A stretch of 64,000 nt of DNA from Cerrena zonata (Eukaryota > Basidiomycota > Agaricomycetes > Polyporales > Cerrenaceae): assembly GCA_038087015.1 (NCBI GenBank), contig JASBNA010000008.1:372001-436000 (forward strand). The letters are read 5' to 3'. Below are positions 1 through 11,043 of this stretch, piece after piece. The notes beneath the pieces are model-generated. The model was not told the DNA's origin. It worked only from the letters and a program-made list of their open reading frames with translations, and ran no database searches. The position numbers and the translations under genes were made by a program. Position 1 is the first letter of the stretch. Every line of letters begins with the position of its first letter.

Positions 1-2
1 TC

Positions 3-1337
3 GCACAAGGTTTCTCTCAGATACCCGGTCAAGATTTCCTTGAAACTTACGCTCCTGTCATGCGACTCGAATCCTACCGTGCCCTACTTGCAATCGCTGC
101 TCCAAACGATTGGGAAATCCATCAGATTGACGTTGTAGGTGCATACCTCAACGGCGATCTTGATGAAACTATCTATATGCGGCAACCTCCCGGTTATGAA
201 GATGGATCCGGTCATGCATGTCTTCTCCACAAAGCCCTCTACGGACTTAAGCAAGCGGGCCGTGTCTGGAATGTCAAGTTCAATGACATTTTCGTCACCA
301 CTCTCCAATACACCCGGCTTCAGTCAGATTTTTGTGTCTACATACGCCGAAATTCTGACGGTCTCATCATTGTCATCATCCATGTCGACGACTCTACCAT
401 CCTCGCATCACCTCCATCTATCCTACCTGCAGCGAAAGATGAAATCGCGAAACACCTTACCATTTCCGATCTCGGTCCAGCAAAGACTTTCCTTGGTCTT
501 CAAATCGAACGCGACCGCATCCGGAAGACTATCACTATCCACCAGACTTCATACATTACGAAGGTCTTGGAACGTTTTGGCATGCTCACTTCCTCACCGG
601 TTTCCACCCCTGTCGATTCACATGTCAAGCTATCATCCGACGCTTCCCCACCAGTAGCTGCCTTGAATTTTCCCTACGCTGCTGTCATTGGTTCCCTCAT
701 GTATGCTGCCATTGCCACCCGTCCGGACATCTCCCACGCTGTCCAGAATTTATCTCAGTACACTTCCTGCTTCACGCACGAGCACATTACCGCTGCGAAG
801 CGTGTACTCCGATACCTCAATGGCACCCGCTCACTCGGCATCACTTATGGTCTCAGCAATGACACCACCCTATACGGTTACACCGATGCGGACTGGGGAC
901 AAGACATCAATGATCGCAAATCCATCTCCGGATACGTTTTCCTTATCTCAGGGGGAGCCGTCTCTTGGTCCTCCAAGAAACAATCATCCGTTGCGCTTTC
1001 TACTATGGAAGCTGAATATGTCGCGCTCGCTCATGCTACCAAGGACGCTATTTGGTTCCGAGCTCTTCTGTCCGACTTAGGTTTTCCGTCACCGGATCCT
1101 ACTCTCATCCTCTGCGACAACCAGGCTGCAATTGCTTATGTACACGATAACCAATTCCATGCTCGCGCAAAACACATCTCGATGCGATATCACTTCGTCC
1201 GGGATCATGTTGCTCAAGGGGATATCAAGGTCACTTACGTCTCGACGAAAAACAACTGCGCCGACATGTTCACCAAAGGACTTCCTCGTCCAACCCATCT
1301 CTTCCTCACCTCTTCGATTGGCATGTCTGCTAGTTGA
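3..1337 (+). CDS. Ty1/copia retrotransposon Pol, C-terminal part (reverse transcriptase + RNase H), 5' end outside window
   Basis: The frame is open from the window edge (residues AQGFSQIPG, then ETYAPVMR), so the ATG at 60 is internal. It reads through the copia reverse transcriptase: the DVVGAYLNGDL block, the ALYGLKQAGR block and the catalytic core (IIHVDDSTIL), where VDD replaces the usual YVDD. It continues into the copia-type RNase H (DADWG, GYVFLISGGAVSWSSKKQ, STMEAEYVAL). It ends 7 nt before an LTR start, exactly as expected for Pol of a copia element. The enzymes would copy the element's RNA into DNA in virus-like particles. No stop or frameshift is visible in the 445 codons seen. 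Upstream gag, protease and integrase lie outside the window, so overall integrity is unknown. Confidence 0.95.
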   Translation, partial: AQGFSQIPGQDFLETYAPVMRLESYRALLAIAAPNDWEIHQIDVVGAYLNGDLDETIYMRQPPGYEDGSGHACLLHKALYGLKQAGRVWNVKFNDIFVTTLQYTRLQSDFCVYIRRNSDGLIIVIIHVDDSTILASPPSILPAAKDEIAKHLTISDLGPAKTFLGLQIERDRIRKTITIHQTSYITKVLERFGMLTSSPVSTPVDSHVKLSSDASPPVAALNFPYAAVIGSLMYAAIATRPDISHAVQNLSQYTSCFTHEHITAAKRVLRYLNGTRSLGITYGLSNDTTLYGYTDADWGQDINDRKSISGYVFLISGGAVSWSSKKQSSVALSTMEAEYVALAHATKDAIWFRALLSDLGFPSPDPTLILCDNQAAIAYVHDNQFHARAKHISMRYHFVRDHVAQGDIKVTYVSTKNNCADMFTKGLPRPTHLFLTSSIGMSAS

Positions 1338-1344
1338 GGGGGAG

Positions 1345-1846
1345 TGTTGTAATACACCGTCCGAGGCATCCGGACGCATGCACCATCCGGTATCGTAGTG
1401 CATCCGCACACGATCCACATCCGGACACAATGTGCGTCCGGGCATGACCCGCATCCGGACGTGGTGCATCCGCCCGCACTGAGGATCCGGCTGCAGCCAG
1501 CGCTGACCTCATCCGGACCTGATCATTCCGGATTAGGAAGGTGCTCAGGTTTGCTTCCGTCTTATCCTCTTATACCTTCTGCCTTTTCATTCAGACTCTC
1601 TTAATCCTTTCCTCATATCTTCTCGTCCCATTTTCTCTGGTTTGCTTTATTCCCATTCGCTCCCATTTTCCCGTCTGTCTTCCGACGTGTTTCTTACGCT
1701 TTCCGCATCGTCCTATTTGCTACTTGTTTCGGCCGTAAAATCCATCCGGATTTAGTATAAAAAGCCATGTATTCGTCTAGTCTACTTATCGATTTTTATC
1801 GTCTTTGTTGCCTCTAAATACCCTACCTATTGCGTGCACAACAACA
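1345..1846 (+). mobile_element. 3' LTR of the Ty1/copia element with upstream polypurine tract
   Basis: A purine run (GAGGGGGAG, 1336-1344) directly after the pol stop is the polypurine tract. The LTR then starts with TGTTGT (1345) and ends with ACAACA (1846), a perfect short terminal inverted repeat, giving 502 bp. A TATA-like TATAAAAA lies at about 1756-1763, which places the transcription start in the last 100 bp. The U3 part holds many copies of the motif (C)ATCCGG. The LTR ends inside hAT transposase coding sequence. The target-site duplication expected for copia (about 5 bp; TGGTG at 1847-1851 on this side) cannot be confirmed because the 5' LTR is outside the window. Confidence 0.85.
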
Positions 1847-4152
1847 TGGTGCTGGGAACAAATTCCGAAAACATGTGAGTATCTAGATTGTGTTTGGGGC
1901 ATTTCAGGACTTACATCTCTTGCAGCGCGAGCGCTGATGTCCTGAAGTGCCATGGCTGTGTCCGACCATTCCCCTATCCAATGGACATACTTGGTAAATG
2001 TGTCCGATAATTCATGATTTGGCTCCTCGTTGATCATCCGAACATAGACTCGACGGAAAACATTCCACAATGCGGCCTCCGTCAAATTTCGATTCTGACG
2101 ATTGAAGCGATCTAACCGTACATATGGATTGAGGACAACTGCCATCAAGAAAACATCCTGATCAATCTTTGCCCAACGCCGTTCAAGGCTATCCAAGACT
2201 TTTTGGCGCAGAACCGGTTCGATGGCAAGATGAACGTCACTGAACACCATGTAGAGGTGACCAAGCGTGAGGAGTACAACATCGAGGCGAGCATTGTTGG
2301 CCTGCGTAATGTTAGCTGCAATTGCGAGAGGCTCAAGGTGCTTTTTGATGCTACAAGACAAGTTGGTGAGTGAAGGCATAAGTTTTTATTTTTGTTAAAC
2401 TTACGTCTTTAGACAGTCCCAGAAATGCGGCTGGGAGAGTATATCCATAATCTCCTCAGCCTTTCGGATCGCATCCGCCTTATCGCCAACTGCTTGTACA
2501 AGTCGAGCGCGCGATGTCAGGACCAAAATTCGGATCGCTTCTTCCAGATCAAGTAAGCGTGTAACTGCAAGGTAGTGAGAGGTCCACCGTGTAAGCGCAG
2601 GGAGAATTAAGGCAAGTATACTCCCGTAATGAGCTTTCTGTGCCTCCCGAAGCATTCCTAATGGACGTCCATGGTTATTAAACCATTTTACAACCTCCAA
2701 GGCCTGATCCATAACTTTGATCAGTCCCGTCTTAACCTTGAAGTAATCACCGACAATAAGATTAATCTGCAAATATAGGTAAGCCCTAGTAGTCTTCACA
2801 TCTCAAACTCAGAATGAACACTCACTTGGTGACTCCAGCAATCGACGGTGATAATCCAACCGAGACGCTCACGTAGAAGCCGTCGCATTTTCCATGACTC
2901 GCCACTAGCGTCTGTACACCATGCAACAAGTACTACATGAAGCTCTTCTGTTATGTACTTAATCTCCTTCAGCACGTACTCAAGAAGAGTATCGGCGGTC
3001 TTCGCCAGTGCCGAAATATCGAAGACGTTAAGAAGCCATGGCTAGTAGAGCAGTCAAGATTAGCAAGATCTCATCAGAATATCAGAGTTACTAGTACATA
3101 CCACATATTCGACATTAATCATTGATGCTATCAACGATGTTTTTGCTATATTCTTCCAACCATCACACTGCCCGGTACCAAATTTCCCACCAACTTTCAT
3201 CTTCATCTCGTTCTCAACATTCCTTGCTAGGTCATCCAAGATTCCCCCAGAGATGAGTTTTCAGCCTGGAATCTGAGCACCGGGGAGCCAACATGAAAAC
3301 CACCAACGGACGTAGGGATGGTCAACAGCCCACCAAGCTGTGTTGGTCGCAATCAAGAGCATACACAACTCCGCTCGGAATTGTTCTTGAAGCTCATTCG
3401 ACCACCTCAGTTTTGGCGGCGCGGCCACTTCGGCAAAGAAAGGTGTAGATGAAGTGCCCTCGCCTGAGGATGCACTGGAATCGAGCCGTGGACGTTTAGC
3501 CTGTGGTCCCATGTCTACATCATCAACCTGTAGTAATGGTAGCATAGGTGGGACAGAGGGCCCGGGTGTAAAAATAGGTGTGTCAAAAGTTACGAGTGTA
3601 TTAATCCCAGATAGCCCTGGGAGAGGTGTACATGCACCTGATGCAATGGGTGTTGGAAGGTGCGAAGGCGGTAGCATGGCATTGGGAATTTGGAGTGGTG
3701 CGAGAGGTGGATTACACAGGATTTCCGTTGAATTTGACACAGGGCCATGCTTTGTTTTTCTGGTGCGTGATTCTAACTCGCGTTCGGCGTCCTGACGTTT
3801 CGTTGAGTTCTCGAAATGGGGGCATGCCTTCACAAGGTGACGAAGCATCGTTTCAATCCGGCCACAAATCGGCTTCACAACTTGAGCATCTATGACTACA
3901 TTTCATACAAGTAAGTATTTACTTCGACTCGTCTACATCTTAATACTTACCTTCTTTCCGGATAGTACTCTCATCACGAACAACCGTGCATCGACCTTCA
4001 GAGTGCGCCCTCAGTTCAGATGTATAAATTTCTGCCACTGTAGCTTGCACACATCCTCGACAGAAGGCTTCTTTATGTGTTTGATTGTTCTTGTAGCCTT
4101 TACCCTTGTGGAATTCCGACCACCACTGTGAACTATTACTGTTTTCTGACAT
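1847..4152 (-). pseudogene. hAT-family transposase (BED-type N-terminus), disrupted by a stop codon and a copia insertion
   Basis: The reverse strand encodes a fungal hAT transposase in several exons. The start at 4152 begins MSENSNSSQWWSEFHKG, followed by a BED-like zinc-finger region (CRGC ... H). An intron follows at about 3948-3894. Then come a low-complexity Pro-rich segment, the WWAVDHPYVRWWFSCWLPG block, the catalytic-region block with CTDASGESWKMRR, LTRWTSHYLA, and a helical C-terminal region. Two lesions are visible. A TGA at 3261-3263 sits where family members have Arg (IPG-stop-KLISGG), a change consistent with CGA to TGA. The 3' end, including the hAT dimerisation region, is cut off at 1846 by the copia LTR. 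Frame is otherwise well kept, so inactivation may be fairly recent. Confidence 0.85.
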
Positions 4153-4359
4153 GTTGAGATTGGTACGTAGAGGGCGAGAAGCAAATTCAACCAAAACATA
4201 TATTATAATTTCGTACTGGCGTGAACTAGACCACTCCACTGAAATATCATAGTGTTTCATGTACCCGACTCTAATTTCTAATTTCAATTGGGTACTTAAC
4301 ATATCCGAGAGCGACGGTGGGCACCGTCTGCCGAAGCTCGGCATCCCTCATTGTTCGTC

Positions 4360-4455
4360 ACGCACTGACCCCTTGACATTCCTTGACCCCGGGTCAGACC
4401 CCTGTCAGACCCCATGTCAGGGTCAAGAAAGGTCGAGGTCTGGGTTTGACCCGCC
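4360..4455. repeat. Cluster of GGTCAGACC/TGACCC short repeats beside the hAT start, probable hAT subterminal repeats
   Basis: Within 95 bp upstream of the hAT coding start, the motifs TGACCC, GGTCAGACC and GTCAGGGTC recur in both orientations (for example GGGTCAGACC at 4391-4400, then TGTCAGACCC, then GTCAGGGTC). GGGTTTGACCC at about 4442 has an inverted partner GTCAAACCC near 4490. hAT elements carry short subterminal repeats bound by the transposase next to their terminal inverted repeats, so this probably marks the 5' end of the element. The exact terminus and 8-bp target duplication were not resolved. Confidence 0.45.
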
Positions 4456-4566
4456 CACCACTGCGTATGTTAGGTGTGTAGTTTCTGAGTCAAACCCGAT
4501 ACGAGTGCTGACCGTTCAACGTTCAGCCCTGATTTATACGTCGAGCATACTGGACAATAATACTAC

Positions 4567-5794
4567 ATGGTCCAACAATATCTCCGGCTGCTGTCCGATG
4601 GGCATTGGCAACAAACCTTTGTATCAGACCTGATATCAGAGATAGTTACAGCACTTCGTTATCCAGTTGAATGGGACCCCACTGGAGCCACTTCATGGGA
4701 CGAATATGATGCTCTATACGGTCGACGTATCACACGAACTACTCTGGCATCGTGTTGTCTTGTGTGTTACGAATGGAATCAACTATTTACCCCAGCTCTC
4801 TACGAATCAATTGCCGTGGACCATGACAAGCTGGCATCACTCCTTCTTCGTACTCTCTGGTATGATCAACCAGCTCGTAAAGAACTGATACACACGATTG
4901 AAGTACAATGTGATCAGTCATCTAATGGTTGGACACCTCTCTTGGCGCAACTTCCAAATCTTCGCGACCTCACTATGCATCAATTCAATCCATCTCGTTG
5001 CCATCCTAATTTTTTTCAAATATTTAGACTACTACCGAAAGGGTGTGAAACGTGGCTCTATGGGGGAGAGGAATATCTTCACACACATCTACTACCCCAA
5101 ACCTTCAGATTTCTTCGCAGGTTACAACCAGACTATTTTGATCTTGTTGTAAGAGTGGCCACTACGAACGATCATACGGAGCAACGGAAGGCTCAACCGT
5201 TTATCCCTCCCTTAAACAGGCCGAAAATCTACCTTTCTACCACAGTCGGAATTGGTAAATCTCAGGCCGAGTTTACATTTCCACGTATTAGGAAGGACGA
5301 GGACATCGTGGCGGTGAACTCGTGTTTGGCGTACATGGCTCATCACACGGAAACGCTTTATTTATCGTTTACTGGATCCTTGACTACAAGTGTTGGTAAG
5401 ACATGTACCTATATATCCTATGCATCAATAATTTCATACTTTGGCAGACTTCGACTTTCAGCACAACACGGCACTACGGTCATTGAGGATTGGATTTCCA
5501 TCCAACGTAAAGCATGAGCCGAACGCTCAATGGCTGGCGATACTTCCATGGTTTCAGTCGGTGTGCTCCACCGTAACAACCAGCGCTCTAACAATTACGA
5601 TTGAGTCTCCAGCAGAGGAGCTCGATATCTGTTTGAGAATCGAGGATGCAATCCTCGATATTGAGGCGACCGGCAGAGTGGCGAAACTGTGTGTAGAACT
5701 GGGTAAAGTTTGGGAACACCTGCCTGGAGGTGAAGCATACTGGGGGGAACGATTTCCACGGATTCATGGCCGGAATATCTTAACAGTTCACTAA
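4567..5794 (+). CDS. F-box-like / leucine-rich-repeat-like protein, 391 aa, one intron
   Basis: Two exons (4567-5395, 5448-5794) are joined by a 52-bp GTAAGA..CAG intron; the junction codon G|AC keeps the frame. The protein has the layout common in large Agaricomycete F-box families: an N-terminal segment with a hydrophobic, Cys-rich motif (LASCCLVCYEWNQLFTPAL, the usual C-terminal half of an F-box), then irregular Leu-rich stretches (LRDLTMHQF, LRSLRIGF) that resemble degenerate LRRs. Such proteins would bind Skp1 in an SCF ubiquitin ligase and select substrates; no substrate can be inferred. A canonical LPxE F-box start is not obvious, so the assignment rests on overall architecture. The gene begins only about 110 bp from the probable hAT end. 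Confidence 0.7.
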
Positions 5795-5958
5795 TGGATT
5801 CCGATCCTAGAAAGGTACACTACTTGCATCGTTTAACACCTTGCCGTCCACTCATCAACGTCATAGGTCACATATGAACTCTTTCACCTAAAGATCATGG
5901 ATCTAATGGCAATATTATTTATTTATTTTCCGAACCTCCAAAGTCGGCGCGAATCAAA

Positions 5959-8122
5959 TCAGTTATCAAACATCTCGAAAACGGGTTGTGCATTTCTATA
6001 TCCTGATCGGATTAAAGAAGCATGCCGTTCACTACGAGGCTTAAGAATGCACGAGAAAGATTTTGGTCCCGTTGCAATACCCTAGGGAAACAATGTGAAA
6101 ACTACGAAAAGAGGCAGAATTGGCATGACTCACCGGCGGGAAATCATCATATTGAACTGGGTAAGCAGGGTCTCGCTTGACACTTTCGGTGCTCTCGAAA
6201 TGGAAGGCCCATAGCAGATTGACCACGTTCATCTTCTGTAATGTTTGGTTGCGATGTCATTGGTATAAAACGTAAGAGGACCGCAATGAAATCTTACTAT
6301 AGAGTTCGTCGCTAAATGAATTCCAGGACATATTCTCTATGGACCTAAAGTTAAGTGGGATTGCTCGACATAATACTGCTGAACTTACCCTTCCGCTTCC
6401 AAAGTGCAGGTCCGATCGAAAACCAGTATCATCCACACCCGGCTTGGTGCCATACATTGAGGACAAGTATCGAGTGGGGTTGAACCTCTCTGGATCGTCG
6501 AACAGATCGGGGTCACGATATATACCATCTAAACATGTGTGTAAATGAATATCAGGTCGGCAAACTGGAGGAATGATGATCTACTCACAATAGTTCATGA
6601 AAATAGTAGAGCCTTTAGGAACAAGGAATCCGTCAACCTATACAGATCGAGTTTATCGTATGATGTTTCCAAGTTAATCACAAGGAAATCGACTGACCAT
6701 CTCATCAACCGTAGACCTATGGGGAATACCGAGAGGAATAGGTGGGAAATAGCGATGAGTCTGAAGATATGCTATCAGAAATCGACTGTATGGTGAAGAC
6801 TAAACATACGCGCCTCCTTCACTATCGCTTGCACATATGGCAGATGCTCAAAGTCCTCAATGGTAGGGAGTCGTTCGGTACCGATAAGATTGTCTATCTC
6901 CACTTGAGCCTTTTGCTGGACGTGAGGGTGATGGACCAGACAAAGTACGAAGGTTTGAAGGAATGACGATGTTGTAGTGGAACCTGCTTCGAGGCACGCT
7001 GCCCCAATAGCACTAGACGATATTTAACGATTTCCTTGAGCTATAAGTGCAAAAATTATACTTACGCAACCATTTCCTTAGAAAGACCCAACTTTTCCTC
7101 TTTATCTATAACATCTTCCAAATAGGAACCATTCCGCTTATTGTTCTGAATTCGAGTCTCACATACGTCCCGTAAGTCAGAAAACATTTGCAGATACTGC
7201 TCCCGCAGCTCCCTACATTTCCTCTTCCACGGTGCCCAACGTTCGGGGACATAATTCAAGATTGGGAGAATGTCGACTGGGGGTATTGCGCCAGGTTCAA
7301 AGAGCTCTTCCAACGTGTGCTCCAATTCTAGGAATCTTGAAGCAAGACTGTCTTCAAACTGCGGAGTACGAATCCCGAATACTGTTGACAGGATAATTGA
7401 TATAGATTGTCGGTCGATATGAGTTGTGATTGCCTGACTACGATTTAACCACATGCGAGAAGATAAGTGATGGATTAGGCATACTCTTGGTTGTTCCAGA
7501 ATGTCATGCATTAACTGGATGCCTTCCGCTCGTTGGATCGGCATGTGTCTGGCACACGCTTCCTTGGTGAGAAACAACTGTATTCCTTTTCGCATTCTTT
7601 TCCACGTAGGACCTGTTCATACTAGTTCAGTAACTGGATGACTCTGGTGCGAAACTAATGACCTGCTCCAACGAGAGCTAGATTAAGCCCGTTCATGATG
7701 ATCTCCCCAGGTGTGAAAGGTGGACGATCTGCAGTGGACGCACTGCGCCTGTCCATGAAATCTTGTATGATCCTAGGACTAGTGATCACAATGGTTGTGC
7801 CGTGAATTATTTTGAGCTAAAGTGAATACATTGAGTTCAACTAGCATGCTGGATACTAGGGTATAACGTACAGAGAATATCTTCCCATATTCCTTCGCCC
7901 ATGCGCTGAATCTAGAAAGGGTTACTGAGCACGAGAGATTCATCAGAAAGAGCTCAGTACTCACTGGATCCTAGTATACTTTGTCGGAAATTGATGCAAG
8001 TTGCCTAATAATGGGACTGTAGACGGACCAGGAGGGAGTCCTTTCGCTCTAGAACCAATCGTGAATAGTTTCCAAAGGAGCGGAAATACTGCGACAGCCC
8101 ATAGTAAGGTACTTATATACAT
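5959..8122 (-). CDS. Cytochrome P450 monooxygenase, 537 aa, 11 exons
   Basis: All ten introns were traced by hand. Exons (reverse): 8122-7965, 7911-7872, 7816-7663, 7612-7066, 7012-6814, 6760-6698, 6637-6589, 6528-6389, 6336-6298, 6235-6134, 6081-5959. The start begins [18 protein letters not shown], an N-terminal membrane anchor, followed by the PPGP hinge (about residue 30). The I-helix has AGSTTTSS (about 309-316), the K-helix ExxR is E-T-H-R (366-369), and the haem loop is FGSGRRICPG with the haem-ligating Cys453. Fungal microsomal P450s use NADPH-P450 reductase to hydroxylate small molecules; the substrate is unknown. Intron 5 splits the ExxR motif and begins GCGCGT instead of GT. All other junctions are canonical and in frame, so the gene looks functional if that GC-AG intron is spliced. 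Confidence 0.92.
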
Positions 8123-8904
8123 TATATACGGTGGTAGGTCACTGTACTGTTAACAGAGGATTCAGTACGTTGTCGTGGCCTGACTTTCTTATACGAGGGG
8201 AGGTGAGCTGTGCAAGATATATAATCCGTGTCATCACGAAACAATGAAACCGGAGCTAGTGCACCAAAAGGGCCTGGTTAGCGCAAGTATGGCTTGCCAC
8301 GGAACGCGTACATTGATGCAATCATTGCCTTGAACTTTGTTCAGGCGCATTCGCTGGATGGAACGACCTAAAATAACAAACTTTATCCGCCGACATTAGT
8401 AAGACCACAGACCTGCGCCAAGGACTCCTTCATCACCCAATTCATGTTGTACCGCTGCATTCAGCGCATACTGTGCGAGATACATATGAAAACCTATTTC
8501 TCGGCATTCTGGCTAACCTTTGTAGATGGTTACAGAGTTTGAGTCGGATGAGTCGAACGTCGAACGCCATCGCTTGGACCGTCAGCGCTTCTCTGACCAG
8601 TGATGTTCTATATATGGAGCTTACTTAGGTTCTTCCCGTATTGTCGGATAATTACTAGCTGTATGATGCACACAGCACAATCATCGTTAAGAAATGTGTG
8701 TCTTAAGAACATAGGGCTTAATACTGAGGAGTCATGCGCCCTGTACATGGGGGATGGCTACATTATGGTTATCCTAGGACTTAGCATGTTTCACTTTGGC
8801 GTGATCAGAACTAACCAATCTCGTTTTAGGAAACCAAGAGGCGATATGAATCGAGTGGTCACTAGTAAACTAATCACGAAGCCTCTTTCACTTGCACGCC
8901 CACT
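8123..8904. other. Intergenic region between divergent P450 and SET genes
   Basis: About 780 bp separate the start of the reverse-strand P450 from the forward-strand SET gene. It would hold both promoters. A TATA-like stretch (TATATAATCC, about 8217-8226) lies about 100 bp upstream of the P450 start on the + strand reading. The short open frame 8600-8908 has no recognisable protein character and runs into the SET start. Nothing else stands out. Confidence 0.6.
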
Positions 8905-10245
8905 ATGACACCACCCTCCCTCCACAAAAGCACACTCGCACAAGACACAACCACACATGCGAAGATAAAAATTCCTTCTAAGCCTCCTCCGTCATCGGAC
9001 GATATCCCTACAACGCTTACTAAGAACACGACTACGAACACATTGTTCACCACTCTCCCGCCTTATAATGATGCCCGCCCGAACGAGCCTATTACCGAAT
9101 GCATTATACGACCCGAGATTAAAGACACCATCCTAGCGATTCCTGGATTTCCTCATCCATTCACCACTCCTGACCCGCCTAGATACGAGATAAAGCTCAT
9201 ACGAGGAGCTGGTATGGGTATGGTTGCCACTGTGGACCTTGACGTAGGCGATGTCATTCTGGCCGAACGACCCTTGCTGGTGACCACACAGCTGCTACAG
9301 CGCGCAGGTCAATTACCTTGGCAGCATCCTCACCACCTTCAGAGGATGGTGGTCGAACGTATGCCAAAGGAGACTGCCGAGGAGTTCTTCGCATTGCACA
9401 ATTGCAAAGGTTATACTCAACCGAGCATTACTGGTATATTCAACACCAACGCTATAGGTATCGGTGCCCTCCCTGGATACCCTGCTGACTGTGGGGCTGT
9501 ATGCAAGGTGATCTCTCGTGTAAACCACAGGTAGACCGCGACTGTTTCTAGGCTGGGTTGCAACTGTATGCATACACTAACGACCCTCTTTCCCCTAGCT
9601 GCTCCCCTACAGCGACCTGGGCATTCCACGTAGAGTCCTTTGCGGTTCAACTTCGAGCGATACTGCCCATTAGGAAAGGCGAAGAAGTCTTTGTTAATTA
9701 TGGAACTAGAGGTCAACGTCTAGAAGAACGACAGCAATATCTCTTGAGACGATACAAATTCAAGTGCGCTTGTCCTCCCGTGTGCGTCCCCGTCTCGCGA
9801 AAGTGATCAAATACGTGTTCTGGTCGAGCGAGCGACCCTTTTCAATGTATGCGGCGACGACTCATCTCTACGAAGGTGGGTTAACGATCCCACGAAGCCC
9901 GACGACTTGATCCTCGCAGAATGTCACACCATCATCAAGATGCTCGACGACGAGAGGTATTACAACCACCACGTCTGGTCTGTCTGGTATCAGCGTATTG
10001 TCAAGGCATATTGTGCGCTAGAGGACGAGAAGAACGCGACGAAGTGGGCTGAGAAAGCTGCGAAACTGCATAGGGCGTTCGCATTCGGCGATGGCGGATG
10101 GGATGCTGTAGTGAAGGACCCGAGAATACCGACTGGTGGGGACTGCGAACTAAGACCAGAAGCAGGTACCAGGCTTGTCAAGAATTTGGAGAACGTGAAT
10201 GTTCAAAAGGAACTGGAGTACGTCAACGCCAAGCCACCCAGTTAG
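8905..10245 (+). pseudogene. SET-domain protein (SMYD-like/fungal SET), with an apparent 1-nt frameshift near 9780
   Basis: Exon 1 (8905-9530) has a Pro/Thr-rich N-terminus and the SET start GAGMGMVATVDLDVGDVI. A 68-bp intron (9531-9598) splits the conserved NHSCSP motif as AAC-CAC-AG|C. Exon 2 continues with TATWAFHVESF, GEEVFVNYG and the zinc-binding tail YKFKCACP. Directly after CACPP the frame ends in a stop, but the frame one nucleotide over reads PPCASPSRESDQIR and stays open for about 150 codons to 10245. Dropping the single G at 9780 restores a normal CxCxxxC post-SET cluster. This is either a real inactivating insertion or a sequence error. SET proteins use S-adenosylmethionine to methylate protein lysines; the target is unknown. 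Confidence 0.8.
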
Positions 10246-11043
10246 CACAGTATCGCCATGTTTCCCGTATTCTGCATTACTCTGATAGTGAACCGATTCC
10301 TCCTTCGTGATACTGAGTGTTTCCAAGTCCCAAATTCTGTGTTGACGTACTGTGTGTATCATTGTAATCAATCAGCTGTCGCTTCACAGCCGATGATGTG
10401 GGTGCCTCCCGGATTTCAAGCTTGGATAACGCCATTGCGTAAAGCGCACAAGTATTTGCAAGGAAGTAAAGCATCACTTAGAATGCAGTGCAAACCTGAG
10501 GGTACAGTCTGGTATAGTATGTCGCTCGGACTTGGCCGGATCCTCGGCAGCTGAGGCTCGGCCGGACTCACGGTGGCATATTGCTTCACCGTCCTTTGCT
10601 CAGAGTCAACGCCCTCTCATAGAACAGTCAAGCTAGTACACGGTCACGGTAACATCATAAATATAGCTTATGTGTTCACCATAACTAAATTCTCAGCTGC
10701 TCCGCTTTCCCTTATCTCGGAGTCAACACTTTGAATGATGGGACGTCTAGTATGTCAAAGGAACGGTCAATAGTGAGAAGTTCCTTCGTTTCGAAATGGC
10801 CTGGTTCAAGGCACGAGATGCGGCCACTCTCACATGTACAGGTTTGCATATCTTTTTGTCATGAGTGTTAACACAGAGTATCGCATATCTATCTTGTGCC
10901 ACACCAGATGGCAGCGCGACGGTTTGATAGGTATTGGACATGTCCACTCCCATCGTTTGGAAAACGATTAAATAGGTACATGAGCTATCCCATCAAACCT
11001 ACTCTTTTAGGACCCTTGTTGCGACTCGTGTATAGTGAATGCA
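10246..11043. other. Intergenic region between the SET gene and the first DUF6534 gene
   Basis: About 800 bp. Several overlapping short open frames occur on both strands (for example 10258-10554), but none has homology or domain character I recognise and none carries convincing splice context. It presumably contains the SET 3' UTR and the promoter of the gene starting at 11044. Confidence 0.5.

Noticed and set aside
139..657. 172-codon forward frame overlapping copia pol
   Set aside because: Antiphase shadow of the RT coding sequence with no domain; the pol frame carries all conserved motifs.
10098..10554. Additional small forward genes after the SET gene
   Set aside because: Frames overlap the SET 3' coding region or are short and featureless.
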